Source: Microbacterium sp. Leaf288 (GTDB taxonomy: Bacteria > Actinomycetota > Actinomycetes > Actinomycetales > Microbacteriaceae). From it: DNA of 64,000 nt. Below are positions 43,450 to 52,207 of the stretch, in pieces. Under the pieces are notes generated by a model. It saw nothing but the letters and a program-made list of their open reading frames with translations. It was not told the DNA's origin and ran no database searches. Each line of letters opens with the position of its first letter. The first letter of the stretch is position 1. The translations under genes were made by a program, and so were the position numbers. Location of the stretch: the NCBI RefSeq assembly GCF_001422925.1, contig NZ_LMNI01000015.1, forward strand, positions 1 through 64,000. Direction: 5' to 3'.

Positions 43450-43857
43450 TCAGGCGTCGAGGGCGGCGATCAGGTCGGCGGGCGAGGCCTGCAGCGGGTG
43501 GGGCCCCGCGATGTCGAAGAAGACAGTGGTGATCTCGTCCTCGTGCGCGCCGAGGAAGGCGCGCAGCCACGTCGGCGATTGCAGCGCGACGCCCGGCGGC
43601 AGCGTCTCGGGCTTATGGGCGGCGTCGCTGAACAGCAGCAGCGCGATGTCACCGGTCTTCGCGTCACGGTAGGTCCACACCTCGCCGACATCCAGCGGGT
43701 TGTCGCGGTGCCCGGGCCGCATCAGCGGCACGACGGTGGGGCCGTGACGCAGCGCGAAGGCGACGGCTGCCATGTCCTGCGTCTGGAGCGCGTCGCCGAG
43801 CTGAGGATTGCGGAAGTCCGCCGCTGCGGCCTTCTTCACGCGCTTCTTGCCTGCCAC
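43450..43857 (-). CDS. SseB-like conserved protein
   Basis: 135 aa: a basic start (VAGKKRVKKAAAADFRNP), then a compact domain with LMRPGHRDNPLDVGEVWTYRDAKTGDIALLLFSDA and FFDIAGPHPLQASPADLIAALDA, resembling the SseB N-terminal domain widespread in actinobacteria. Function is unknown. GTG at 43857 preceded by TACGCT 7 bp upstream suggests leaderless expression. Confidence 0.6.
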   Translation of the reverse strand: MAGKKRVKKAAAADFRNPQLGDALQTQDMAAVAFALRHGPTVVPLMRPGHRDNPLDVGEVWTYRDAKTGDIALLLFSDAAHKPETLPPGVALQSPTWLRAFLGAHEDEITTVFFDIAGPHPLQASPADLIAALDA

Positions 43858-43901
43858 CTGTCCAGCGTAATCGCCCGACGCAGTGGTGACGCGGCGGTCA
43901 G

Positions 43902-44618
43902 TCAGGCGAGGAAGCCGCGCAACAGGGCCTCCGAGCCGGCGAGGTGTTCGAGGATCGCGGCTTCCGCAGCATCCGGTCGCCCCGCGAGGATCGCCGTCAC
44001 GATGCGCTCGTGCTGCACGTTGGAGTGCTCGATGTTGCGCGGCAGCAACGGGAACGTGTCGAGCCACTCGTTCACGCGCGCGCGGTTCTCGGCGGCGAGC
44101 GCGACGAGCGACGGGATGGCGGCGAGCTCGGCGATCGTCAGATGGAGCAGGGTGTCGAGCCGGCGATAGTCGGCTTCGGATGCCTCGGCCACGACCTCGT
44201 AGCGAGCCCACAGCTCGTCGCGGGCGGCGGCGTCGAGCGTGCGTCCGGCGGCGGCGCGCGCCGCGCCCGCCTCGAGCACGCGGCGAAGGCCGAGGACGTC
44301 CTCGAGCTCGGCGGCCGTGACGTCGCGGGGGTGCGGCGGCTGCGGCAGCGGGTCCGCGACGAACGTGCCGCCGTAGCGGCCCCGGCGCCGCACGAGGTAG
44401 CCGGTGTCGGCGAGCTCACGGATCGCCTCGCGCACCGTGTCGCGGCTCACGGCGTAGAGCACGGCGAGCTCGCGCTCGGACGGGAGCGACTCCCCCGGCG
44501 CGACGACGCCGAGCCGGATCGTCTGCACCAGACGCGCGACGGTGTCTTCGAGCGCGTTGCCCTCGCGCACCGGCCGGTAGACGGCCTTGCGCACCTCCTG
44601 CAGCGGGGCATCGGTCAT
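43902..44618 (-). CDS. GntR-family regulator (FadR/FCD type)
   Basis: 238 aa. N-terminal winged helix (PGESLPSERELAVLYAVSRDTVREAIRELADTGYLVRRRGRYGGTFV) and a C-terminal FCD ligand domain (LRRVLEAGAARAAAGR through HERIVTAILAGRPDAAEAAILEHL). It is the last gene of the glutamine-synthetase-like operon, 9 bp after the SDR gene, and presumably controls that operon and the divergent permease. Confidence 0.92.
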   Translation of the reverse strand: MTDAPLQEVRKAVYRPVREGNALEDTVARLVQTIRLGVVAPGESLPSERELAVLYAVSRDTVREAIRELADTGYLVRRRGRYGGTFVADPLPQPPHPRDVTAAELEDVLGLRRVLEAGAARAAAGRTLDAAARDELWARYEVVAEASEADYRRLDTLLHLTIAELAAIPSLVALAAENRARVNEWLDTFPLLPRNIEHSNVQHERIVTAILAGRPDAAEAAILEHLAGSEALLRGFLA

Positions 44619-44627
44619 GGCGAGACC

Positions 44628-45401
44628 TTACAGCGGGGTGACGTAGGCGTTCGTGATGCCGCCGTCGACGACGAACGTGCTCGCGGTGATGAACGACGCG
44701 TCGTCCGACGCGAGGAAGGCGACCGCGGCCGCGAGCTCCTCGGGTTCGGCGAAGCGGCCCATCGGCACGTGCACGAGCCGGCGCTGCGCGCGCTCGGGGT
44801 CCTTCGCGAAGAGCTCCTGCAGCAGCGGGGTGTTCACCGGACCCGGGCACAGCGCGTTCACGCGCACTCCCTGCCGCGCGAACTGCACGCCGAGTTCGCG
44901 GGTCATGGCGAGCACGCCGCCCTTGGACGCGGTGTACGAGATCTGCGATGTCGCCGAACCGAGCAGCGCCACGAACGAGGCGGTGTTGATGATCGAGCCC
45001 GTGCCGGCCGGCACCATGTGCCGCAGCGCCGCGCGCGAGCACAGGTACACGCTCTTGAGGTTGACGTCCTGCACGCGATCCCAGGCCGGCAGCTCGGTCG
45101 TCTCGATCGAGTCGTCGTCGGCGGGTGAGATGCCGGCGTTGTTGAAGGCGATGTCGAGGCGCCCGAGGTCGCCCGCGACCGAGTCGAAGAGCATGTTGAC
45201 GGATGCCTCGTCCGCGACGTCCACGAGCCTGAACAGGCCGTCCACCTCGGCGGCAGCACGCTCGCCCGTCGCGGGGTCGAGGTCGGCGATCACGACGCGT
45301 GCGCCCTCGGCGGCGAACCGCCGTGCGGTCGCGAGGCCGATGCCGGATGCCCCGCCCGTGATGACGGCCACCCGGTCCTTGAGCCGCTGGGTCAGATCCA
45401 T
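44628..45401 (-). CDS. Short-chain dehydrogenase/reductase
   Basis: 257 aa classical SDR: TGGASGIG cofactor loop, NNAG motif (FNNAGIS), catalytic Ser-Tyr-Lys as INTAS and YTASK, and the ending VDGGITNAYV. ATG at 45401 with GGAAGGGAAC upstream (an ATG five codons earlier is the alternative). In the operon context it could oxidise the hydroxyl of gamma-glutamylethanolamide to the aldehyde used by the neighbouring aldehyde dehydrogenase. The substrate is inferred. Confidence 0.88.
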   Translation of the reverse strand: MDLTQRLKDRVAVITGGASGIGLATARRFAAEGARVVIADLDPATGERAAAEVDGLFRLVDVADEASVNMLFDSVAGDLGRLDIAFNNAGISPADDDSIETTELPAWDRVQDVNLKSVYLCSRAALRHMVPAGTGSIINTASFVALLGSATSQISYTASKGGVLAMTRELGVQFARQGVRVNALCPGPVNTPLLQELFAKDPERAQRRLVHVPMGRFAEPEELAAAVAFLASDDASFITASTFVVDGGITNAYVTPL

Positions 45402-45501
45402 GCTGTTCCCTTCCATTTCAGCCGTGCGAAGTCCGGACTTTGCAGGATTCCGCGCCCCGCAGGCCGCGAAGTCCGGACATCGCAACGGTGGTGAATGCCG
45501 A

Positions 45502-46863
45502 TCACGAGGCGTCCGTCGCGAAGAAGACGTTCTTGGTCTCGGTGAAGTGCTCGGCGGCGTCGGGGCCGAGCTCGCGGCCGAGCCCCGACGCCTTCATGCC
45601 GCCGAACGGGGTCCAGTACCGCACCGAGGAGTGCGAGTTGACCGACAGCACGCCGCTCTTCACACCCCGAGAGACGCGTACGGCACGGCCGAGGTTCTCC
45701 GTCCAGATCGAGCCGGCGAGACCGTAGATCGTGTCGTTCGCGAGACGGATCGCTCCGGCTTCGTCCTCGAACGGCAGCACCGCGACGACGGGTCCGAAGA
45801 CCTCCTCGCGCGCGATGCGGTCGGCGGGGTCCGCCAGCACCACCGTGGGCGCGAACCAGAAGCCGTCTCCGGACGGCGCGGACCCACGGAACGCGACGTC
45901 CGCACCATCGAGGAACCCTTCGACGGTCGAGCGATGCGAGGCCGAGATCAGCGGGCCCATCTCTGTCGCCTCGTCCGCGGGGTCGCCGACGCGCCAGGCC
46001 TGCACCGCGGGCTCGAGCAGCTCGAGGAACCGGTCGTACACCGATCGCTCGACGAGGATGCGGCTGCGGGCGCAGCAGTCCTGCCCGGCGTTGTCGAACA
46101 CCGCACCCGGTGCCGATGCCGCGGCCTTCTCGAGGTCGGCGTCGGCGAACACGATGTTGGCGCTCTTGCCGCCGAGCTCCAGGGTGACGGGCTTGAGCTC
46201 GCGCGCACAGCCGGCCGCGACATCCGTCCCCACCGAGGTCGAGCCGGTGAAGACGACCTTGCGCACATCCGGGTGCGAGACGAACCGCTGCCCGACGACC
46301 GAGCCCGACCCGGTGACGACCTCGAACAGCCCCTCGGGCAATCCGGCGAGAAGCGCGAGCTCCCCCAGCCGGATCGCCGTGAGCGGAGTCAGCTCGGCGG
46401 GCTTCAGCACGACGGCGTTGCCCGCGGCGAGCGCCGGCGCGAACCCCCATGACGCGATCGTCATCGGGAAGTTCCACGGCACGATGATGCCCACGACCCC
46501 GTACGGCTCGTGGAACGTCACGTCGAGCCCGCCGGCGACCGGGATCTGCTGCCCCGACAGCCGCTCGGGCGCCCCGGCGTAGAAGTTCAGCACCTGTGCG
46601 ACGTGCGACGCCTCCCAGCGCGCCGAGCCGATCGGGTGACCCGAGTTCAGCACCTCCAGCTGCGCCAGCTCCTCGATGTGCGCCTCGACCACCCGCGCGA
46701 ACGACCGCAGCGCGTCGGCGCGCGCGACCGGCGGCAGCGACGCCCACGAACGCTGCGCGACGACGGCCCGCGAGATCGCAGCATCCGTCTGGTCCACGCT
46801 CGCGCGAGCGACCTCATGGATCGGCAGCGCGGTCGCCGGGTTGATGACGGTGAACACGCTCAT
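45502..46863 (-). CDS. NAD(P)-dependent aldehyde dehydrogenase
   Basis: 453 aa. ALDH motifs: VPWNFPM, FTGSTSVG, ELGGKSANIVF with the general-base Glu, catalytic Cys in AGQDCCARS, and EVFGPVV. Its start overlaps the PuuD-like stop by 4 bp. Compared with PuuC-type enzymes it likely oxidises a gamma-glutamyl aldehyde to the acid before the amidohydrolase step. Confidence 0.91.
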   Translation of the reverse strand: MSVFTVINPATALPIHEVARASVDQTDAAISRAVVAQRSWASLPPVARADALRSFARVVEAHIEELAQLEVLNSGHPIGSARWEASHVAQVLNFYAGAPERLSGQQIPVAGGLDVTFHEPYGVVGIIVPWNFPMTIASWGFAPALAAGNAVVLKPAELTPLTAIRLGELALLAGLPEGLFEVVTGSGSVVGQRFVSHPDVRKVVFTGSTSVGTDVAAGCARELKPVTLELGGKSANIVFADADLEKAAASAPGAVFDNAGQDCCARSRILVERSVYDRFLELLEPAVQAWRVGDPADEATEMGPLISASHRSTVEGFLDGADVAFRGSAPSGDGFWFAPTVVLADPADRIAREEVFGPVVAVLPFEDEAGAIRLANDTIYGLAGSIWTENLGRAVRVSRGVKSGVLSVNSHSSVRYWTPFGGMKASGLGRELGPDAAEHFTETKNVFFATDAS

Positions 46864-47615
46864 GCGCTCGGCACTCCTCGCGATGCATAGACGGATGCCT
46901 CGGCCACGAGCCCCGCGAACAGCCGACGGTCCTCCTGGTTCTGCTCGGGGTGCCACTGCACGCCGAGCACGTAGCCCTCGCCGTCCGACTCGAACGCCTG
47001 CACGAGTCCGTCGGTGTGGGCTGTCGCGACGAGTCCTTCGCCGAGGCGGTCGACGCCCTGGTGGTGGTAGCTGTGCACCTCGAGCGCACCGGGTCCGACG
47101 AGCTCCGCCAGACGCGACCCTTCGTCGACGATGACGTCGTTCGTCGCGAAGATGCCCCCGCCGACACGGAATCGTTCGGTGCCGAGCGCCTCAGGCAGAT
47201 GCTGATGCAGTGTGCCTCCGCGCGCGACGTTCACGAGCTGCAGGCCGCGGCAGATCGCGAGCACCGGAAGCCGGCGCTGCTCCGCGCCTCGGAACAGCGC
47301 GAGCTCCCAGGCGTCGCGATCCGGACGCGGAGCGTCGGTGCGCGGATGCCGCTCTGCCCCATAGAGCTCCGGCTGCACGTCGAGCCCTCCGGTGAGGATC
47401 AGGCCGTCGAGCCCGTTCAGCACAGCTTCGGCGGCGATCTCGGGGTCCGGCTGCGGCGGCAGCAGCACGGCCACACCGCCCGACGCCGTCACGGAGTCGA
47501 AGTAGACCTGCGGGAGGAACGCCGCACGGACGTCCCACACGCCCTGCTTCGCCTGCTCGAGGTAGGTCGTCAGACCGATCACGGGCTTGCGTCCTTCAGA
47601 GGCGTTCGAAGCCAC
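46860..47615 (-). CDS. Gamma-glutamyl amide hydrolase (PuuD-like, peptidase C26)
   Basis: 251 aa class I glutamine-amidotransferase-like hydrolase: nucleophile Cys in LAICRGLQLVN, and the His-Glu pair in VQWHPEQ. PuuD members release glutamate from gamma-glutamyl-GABA; here gamma-glutamylglycine is also plausible. The start lies 20 bp inside the end of the glutamine-synthetase-like gene, indicating tight coupling. Confidence 0.9.
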   Translation of the reverse strand: MASNASEGRKPVIGLTTYLEQAKQGVWDVRAAFLPQVYFDSVTASGGVAVLLPPQPDPEIAAEAVLNGLDGLILTGGLDVQPELYGAERHPRTDAPRPDRDAWELALFRGAEQRRLPVLAICRGLQLVNVARGGTLHQHLPEALGTERFRVGGGIFATNDVIVDEGSRLAELVGPGALEVHSYHHQGVDRLGEGLVATAHTDGLVQAFESDGEGYVLGVQWHPEQNQEDRRLFAGLVAEASVYASRGVPSA

Positions 47616-48957
47616 GGACCCTCTCCCAGTCGGTCACGGCGGCGTCGTAGGTCTCGACCTCGATGCGCGCCTGGTTCAGGTAGTGGTCGACCATGTCGTC
47701 GCCGAACGCCGCCCGGGCGATGGCCGATTCGTCGAAGAGCTGCGCCGCCTCGCGCAACGTGGTCGGCAGGTGGTCGACGCCGGCCGTATAGGCATTGCCC
47801 TCCAGCCGGTCGGGCAGGGGCAGTTCGTGCTCGATGCCGTGGAGGCCTCCCGCGATGATGGCGGCGATGCCGAGGTACGGGTTGACGTCGCCGCCCGGCA
47901 CGCGGTTCTCGACGCGCAGCGACGAGCCGTGGCCGACCACCCGCAGCGCGCACGTGCGGTTGTCGACGCCCCACGCGACGCCGGTCGGGGCGAACGAGCC
48001 CTTCGCGAAGCGCTTGTACGAGTTGATGTTGGGCGCGTAGAGCAGCGTGAACTCCCGGAGAGTCGCCAGGACGCCGGCGATCCAGTGCTCCATGAGCGGG
48101 CTGAAGCCGTGCGCGCCGTCGCCGGCCATCACGGGGTCCCCCGTCGCCGAGCGCACCGACAGGTGGATGTGGCAGCTGTTGCCCTCCCGCTCGTTGAACT
48201 TGGCCATGAACGTGAGCGACTTGCCGTGATGTCCGGCGATCGCCTTCGCGCCGTTCTTATAGATCGCGTGCTGGTCCGCCGTCTGCTGCACCTCGGCGAA
48301 CCGGAACGCGATCTCCTGCTGGCCCAGGTTGCACTCGCCCTTGACACCCTCGGTGTAGAGGCCTGCCCCGTCCATCGACAGGCGGATGTCGCGCAGGAGA
48401 GGTTCGAGGCGGCCCGAGGCGAGCAGGTCGTAGTCGACGTTGTAGTCGGTGGACGGTGTGAGATCGCGATAGCCCTTGGCCCAGGCATCCCGATACGTGT
48501 CGTCGAAGACGATGAACTCGAGCTCCGTCCCGGAGAAGGCCACGAGACCGCGGTCGGCGAGCCGCTCGCGCTGGCGGTTCAGGATGTCGCGCGGCGACTG
48601 CACCACCGGATCGCCGTTCTCCCACGTGAGATCGGCCATGACCATCGCGGATCCGGGCAGCCACGGAATGCGTCGGAGGGTGGAGACGTCGGGCCGCAGC
48701 ATCATGTCGCCGTAGCCGGTCTCCCAGCTCGACATCGCGTAGCCGTCGACGGTGTTCATATCGACGTCCACCGACAGCAGGTAGTTGCACGCCTCCGCAC
48801 CGTGCGGCAGCACCTCCTCCTGGAAGAGCCGCGCCGATACCCGCTTGCCGACGAGCCTGCCCTGGGCGTCGGCGAACGCGACGATGACGGTGTCGATGTC
48901 ACCCGCGGCGATCGCGGCGTCGAGATCGGAGACGCTGAGAGGGGCCTGGGCCGTCAT
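47596..48957 (-). CDS. Glutamine-synthetase-like gamma-glutamylamine ligase
   Basis: 453 aa of the glutamine synthetase superfamily: AFSGTELEFIVF, GECNLGQQEIAFRFAEV, NEREGNSCHIHLSV, and the ATP-site RVVGHGSSLRVENRVPGGDVNPYL. It is closer to PuuA/GlnA3/GlnA4 than to GlnA and lacks a GlnA adenylylation loop. It should join glutamate to an amine (ethanolamine or putrescine). GGAGG precedes the ATG at 48957. First gene of a minus-strand operon of five, divergent from an ethanolamine-type permease. Confidence 0.88.
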   Translation of the reverse strand: MTAQAPLSVSDLDAAIAAGDIDTVIVAFADAQGRLVGKRVSARLFQEEVLPHGAEACNYLLSVDVDMNTVDGYAMSSWETGYGDMMLRPDVSTLRRIPWLPGSAMVMADLTWENGDPVVQSPRDILNRQRERLADRGLVAFSGTELEFIVFDDTYRDAWAKGYRDLTPSTDYNVDYDLLASGRLEPLLRDIRLSMDGAGLYTEGVKGECNLGQQEIAFRFAEVQQTADQHAIYKNGAKAIAGHHGKSLTFMAKFNEREGNSCHIHLSVRSATGDPVMAGDGAHGFSPLMEHWIAGVLATLREFTLLYAPNINSYKRFAKGSFAPTGVAWGVDNRTCALRVVGHGSSLRVENRVPGGDVNPYLGIAAIIAGGLHGIEHELPLPDRLEGNAYTAGVDHLPTTLREAAQLFDESAIARAAFGDDMVDHYLNQARIEVETYDAAVTDWERVRGFERL

Positions 48958-49040
48958 GAGTCCTCCATTGGTGGGCAAGGCGTCCTTTTCGCCCCGCCCA
49001 TTCCACCGTATCGGGCGTCGCGCGGGACGAAGTTGCTTCT

Positions 49041-49063
49041 AAAGGTAGACACGAAGTACCTTT
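49041..49063. promoter_or_regulatory. Inverted repeat, candidate GntR operator
   Basis: AAAGGTA (49041-49047) and TACCTTT (49057-49063), 9 bp apart, in the 180-bp gap between the divergent ligase and permease genes. A FadR/FCD regulator is encoded in the operon; the arm spacing is wider than the classical FadR site, so assignment is tentative. Confidence 0.4.
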
Positions 49064-49137
49064 CGCGCCATTCTCTTGCCCAGAGGCGATACATCCGTAG
49101 AAATCGCGCGCGCTTTCCCGAGAGCGAGGAGCCCGTC

Positions 49138-50697
49138 ATGTCAGATTCCCGATCCGTCGGCGGCGTCACCTACACGCAGGCCGGCAGCGAGTACTTCCAG
49201 AAACGCCAGCTCACCCGGGCAGCCGGATTCTGGGGTCTGTGGGGCCTCGGCGTCGCTGCGGTCGTCTCGGGCGACTTCTCGGGCTGGAACTTCGGCCTCG
49301 GAGCCGCCGGCTGGGGCGGGCTGCTGATCGCGACGCTGATCATCATCGTCATGTACTTCGGCATGCTCTTCTCGATCGGCGAGATGTCGGCGGCGCTGCC
49401 CCACACGGGCGGTGCCTACTCGTTCGCCCGATCGGCGATGGGCCCCTGGGGCGGCTTCGTCACCGGCTTCGCCGAGACCATCGAGTACGTCTTCACCACG
49501 GGCGTGATCGTGCTCTTCTCCGCCGACTACCTGAACGGCATCTTCTCGATCCTCACCAGCGGGGCGTTCGACCTGAAGGCGGCGGGACTCCAGTGGGTCT
49601 GGTGGATCGTCCTCTACGCCGTGTTCATCGGTCTCAACACGGCGGGGGCCGCGATCTCGTTCCGTTTCGCCGTCGTCGTGTCGATCCTGACCATCGGCAT
49701 CCTCGTGCTCTTCGGCGTGCTCGCGTTCGCGAACGGCGCCGTGGACTTCTCCCGCGTGTGGGACATCGCGCCCGATGAGTCCGTCGCCGGATCGTCGGAG
49801 TTCCTGCCCTTCGGTGGCATGGGCATCCTGTTCGCCCTGCCGTTCGCGATGTGGTTCTTCCTCGGGATCGAAGAGCTCCCCCTCGCGGCAGAAGAGGCGC
49901 ACAACCCTCAGAAGGACATCCCCCGCGCGGGCATCTGGGGCCTGCTGACGCTCATCTTCACCGGCGCCATCGTGCTGTTCCTGAACCCGGCGGTCACCGG
50001 CTCGGCCGCGATCGCGGCGAGCGGCGAACCGCTGCTCGACGGCTTCCGAGCGTTCCTGCCGCCCCAGCTGGCCGCGGTGCTCGCCCTGTTCGCCCTGATC
50101 GGCCTGCTCGCCTCGCTGCAGGGCATCATGTTCGCGTACGGACGCAACATGTACTCCCTGTCGCGCGCGGGCTATTACCCCAAGTTCCTGTCGCTCACGG
50201 GCAAGCGCCAGACGCCGTGGGTGGCTCTGCTCACGGGCGCGATCATCGGCTTCGTCGTGCTCGTCGGCGTCGACCTCATCACGAAGGCCAACGAGGACAT
50301 CGGCGCCGTCTCGAACGCGATCGTGCTCAACATCGCGGTGTGGGGCGCTGTCATCTCCTACCTGCTGCAGATGGTGTCGTACATCGTGCTCAAGGTGAAG
50401 CTGCCGAACGTCGCGCGCCCGTACCGCAGCCCGGTCGGCATCGCAGGCGCCGCCATCGCCGGTGTCATCGCACTCGCGACGTTCATCGGCCAGTTCATCA
50501 ATCCCGGATACACGGCCGCGATCATCGCGATCGGCGTGCTCTATGTCATCGGCCTCGTCATCTTCGCCCTCGTCGGCCGCCACCGCCTCGTGCTCTCTCC
50601 GGAAGAGGAGTACGCGCTGTCCGGCGGCCAGCACCGCGATCCGCAGGCGGAGGGCTACGACGCGATGGAGAAAGAGGTCTTCGACAACAAGCCCTAG
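49138..50697 (+). CDS. APC permease, ethanolamine-permease type
   Basis: 519 aa with about 12 membrane segments. The segment VVSGDFSGWNFGLGAAGWGG is the hallmark of ethanolamine permeases (TIGR00908-like), followed by MSAALPHTGGAYSFARSAMGPWGG and IEELPLAAEEAHNPQKDIPR. A GAGGAG site precedes the ATG at 49138; the open frame extends far upstream but antisense to the ligase gene. Likely imports ethanolamine for the divergent operon; putrescine or another amine is the alternative. Confidence 0.87.
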   Translation: MSDSRSVGGVTYTQAGSEYFQKRQLTRAAGFWGLWGLGVAAVVSGDFSGWNFGLGAAGWGGLLIATLIIIVMYFGMLFSIGEMSAALPHTGGAYSFARSAMGPWGGFVTGFAETIEYVFTTGVIVLFSADYLNGIFSILTSGAFDLKAAGLQWVWWIVLYAVFIGLNTAGAAISFRFAVVVSILTIGILVLFGVLAFANGAVDFSRVWDIAPDESVAGSSEFLPFGGMGILFALPFAMWFFLGIEELPLAAEEAHNPQKDIPRAGIWGLLTLIFTGAIVLFLNPAVTGSAAIAASGEPLLDGFRAFLPPQLAAVLALFALIGLLASLQGIMFAYGRNMYSLSRAGYYPKFLSLTGKRQTPWVALLTGAIIGFVVLVGVDLITKANEDIGAVSNAIVLNIAVWGAVISYLLQMVSYIVLKVKLPNVARPYRSPVGIAGAAIAGVIALATFIGQFINPGYTAAIIAIGVLYVIGLVIFALVGRHRLVLSPEEEYALSGGQHRDPQAEGYDAMEKEVFDNKP

Positions 50698-50731
50698 GTG
50701 TTCGGCCAAAAACACCTTGTGCAGGGGAAGA

Positions 50732-50763
50732 GGAGCGGGGCGGCCTGGGGGACGCCCCGCTCC
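50732..50763 (+). terminator. Terminator after the permease
   Basis: An 11-bp perfect GC-rich stem (GGAGCGGGGCG with its complement) and 10-nt loop, 35 bp after the permease stop and between convergent genes. Confidence 0.6.
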
Positions 50764-50835
50764 ACTGCGTCACACGGACGATCTGGAACACGGATGCTGT
50801 GCCCCGCGGCATCCGTCATCGGTCCGAGGTGTGCG

Positions 50836-51531
50836 TCAGTAGAGCAGGAACTGCTTCGGCTCGGTGGAGGGGATGCCGCCGATCTCGACCGACAGGTGGT
50901 ACGAGGCGCCGCCGCCGGGAGCCATCGGGCGGTTGCCGTCGGCGCAGGTGCCGACCGCGGAGCGCGTGCGATCCCACGAGAGGGCCGTCGCACTCGACAC
51001 CGTCTGCCCGGCGGCGATCAGCACGATCATGTCGCTGGGCTCGCTCTGGCAGTCGGTCGAGCGCCACCAGATGTCGTCGCCGCTGGTGACCGTGAACGAC
51101 TGGGCGCTCGTGCCGACGTTCATCGTGCAGTCGGGACCGTTGTTGGTGAGCGTGATGGTGAACTGCGGCTGCTGATCGCCCGCATAGGTGTCGGCGCTGG
51201 TGACCGGCTCGACCGTGATCTCGCTCGCGACACAGGGCTGCGCAGTGGGAGTGGCGCCGGGCGTCGGGGTCTGCCCTTCGACGACAGCACCTTCGACGGC
51301 CCCGGTGGCGGTTCCCCCGGTCGTCGCCTGCGACGACGGCACCGGCAGAGCCTCGGCCGTGTTCTTCGCCGGGGACTTCTCGTCGGACGAGGTCGTCGCC
51401 GCCCCCGCCCACGGCTGCGCGATGAGCAGCCAGACCACCGCGGCGATGACCAGCAGCCCGATGATCAGCACGAGCCGCCGGCGACGGTAGACCGCCTGGG
51501 AGGGGCGACGTCGGGGGCTGGTGCCGGTCAT
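50836..51531 (-). CDS. Membrane-anchored extracellular protein (DUF4232-like)
   Basis: 231 aa. A basic N-terminus (RRRRLVLIIGLLVIAAVVWLLIA) gives one membrane anchor, then a Ser/Thr/Pro-rich linker and a beta-sandwich-like outer domain with four Cys (QPCVAS, GPDCTMN, STDCQSE, GTCADG). The pattern ITVEPVTSADTY, QPQFTITLTNNGPDCTMNVG resembles DUF4232 proteins of actinobacteria. Function unknown. Start taken at 51531 (MTGTSPRRR). Confidence 0.7.
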   Translation of the reverse strand: MTGTSPRRRPSQAVYRRRRLVLIIGLLVIAAVVWLLIAQPWAGAATTSSDEKSPAKNTAEALPVPSSQATTGGTATGAVEGAVVEGQTPTPGATPTAQPCVASEITVEPVTSADTYAGDQQPQFTITLTNNGPDCTMNVGTSAQSFTVTSGDDIWWRSTDCQSEPSDMIVLIAAGQTVSSATALSWDRTRSAVGTCADGNRPMAPGGGASYHLSVEIGGIPSTEPKQFLLY

Positions 51532-51609
51532 GCTCAACAGGCTAACGGCGGGCGTCGCCTTCTCCCGTCGGCGCGCCCCGGATGCCGCGACCCGGCGGCC
51601 GCGCGAGCG

Positions 51610-52113
51610 TCAGAGACGCTTGATCATGCGGGTGTTGCCGAGGGTGTTCGGCTTCACGTGCGCGAGATCGAGGAACTCCGCGACACCCTCGTCAGGAGAG
51701 CGGATGAGCTGCGAGTACACGTCGGGGTCGACGACCTGCTCGCCGATCTGCTCGAACCCGCGACGCGTGAAGAAGTCGACCTCGAACGTCAGGCAGAACA
51801 GGCGAGAGAGGCCGAGCGTGCGGGCGTTCGTCTCGAGGCCCTCGACGATCGCGCGACCCACACCGTGGTGCAGCCAGCCGTCGGCGACGATGAGGGTGCG
51901 GACCTCGCCGAGGTCCTCCCACATGACGTGCAGCGCGCCGCAGCCGATCAGGTCGCCGTTCGCATCCTCGGCGACGAGGAACTGCTGCGTCGCCTCGTAC
52001 AGCACGACGAGGTCCTTGCCGAGGAGGATCCGCCGCTGCACGAACGGCTCGAGGAGCGCCTGAATGCGGCGGACGTCGCTCGTGCGCGCCGGCCTGACTG
52101 TGAACTCTGCCAC
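51610..52113 (-). CDS. argA: Amino-acid N-acetyltransferase (short ArgA)
   Basis: 167-aa GNAT enzyme closely resembling the short actinobacterial N-acetylglutamate synthase (Mycobacterium Rv2747): ILLGKDLVVLYEATQQFLVAED, LIGCGALHVMWEDLGEVRTL, acetyl-CoA loop GVGRAI, then FLDLAHVKPNTLGNTRM at the end. It performs the first step of arginine synthesis. GTG at 52113 with TTACGCT 7-13 bp upstream suggests leaderless translation. Confidence 0.9.
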   Translation of the reverse strand: MAEFTVRPARTSDVRRIQALLEPFVQRRILLGKDLVVLYEATQQFLVAEDANGDLIGCGALHVMWEDLGEVRTLIVADGWLHHGVGRAIVEGLETNARTLGLSRLFCLTFEVDFFTRRGFEQIGEQVVDPDVYSQLIRSPDEGVAEFLDLAHVKPNTLGNTRMIKRL

Positions 52114-52207
52114 CCGTCCAGCGTAAGACCCCCCGCTCGCCGACGAACGCACCCACGAACGACGAAGAGCGGATGCCGCAGCATCCGCTCTTCGTTCCGA
52201 TCAGGGT

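Noticed and set aside
47596..48957. Housekeeping glutamine synthetase GlnA
   Set aside because: The gene is co-transcribed with PuuD-like, ALDH and SDR genes, and its motifs fit the gamma-glutamylamine ligase branch.
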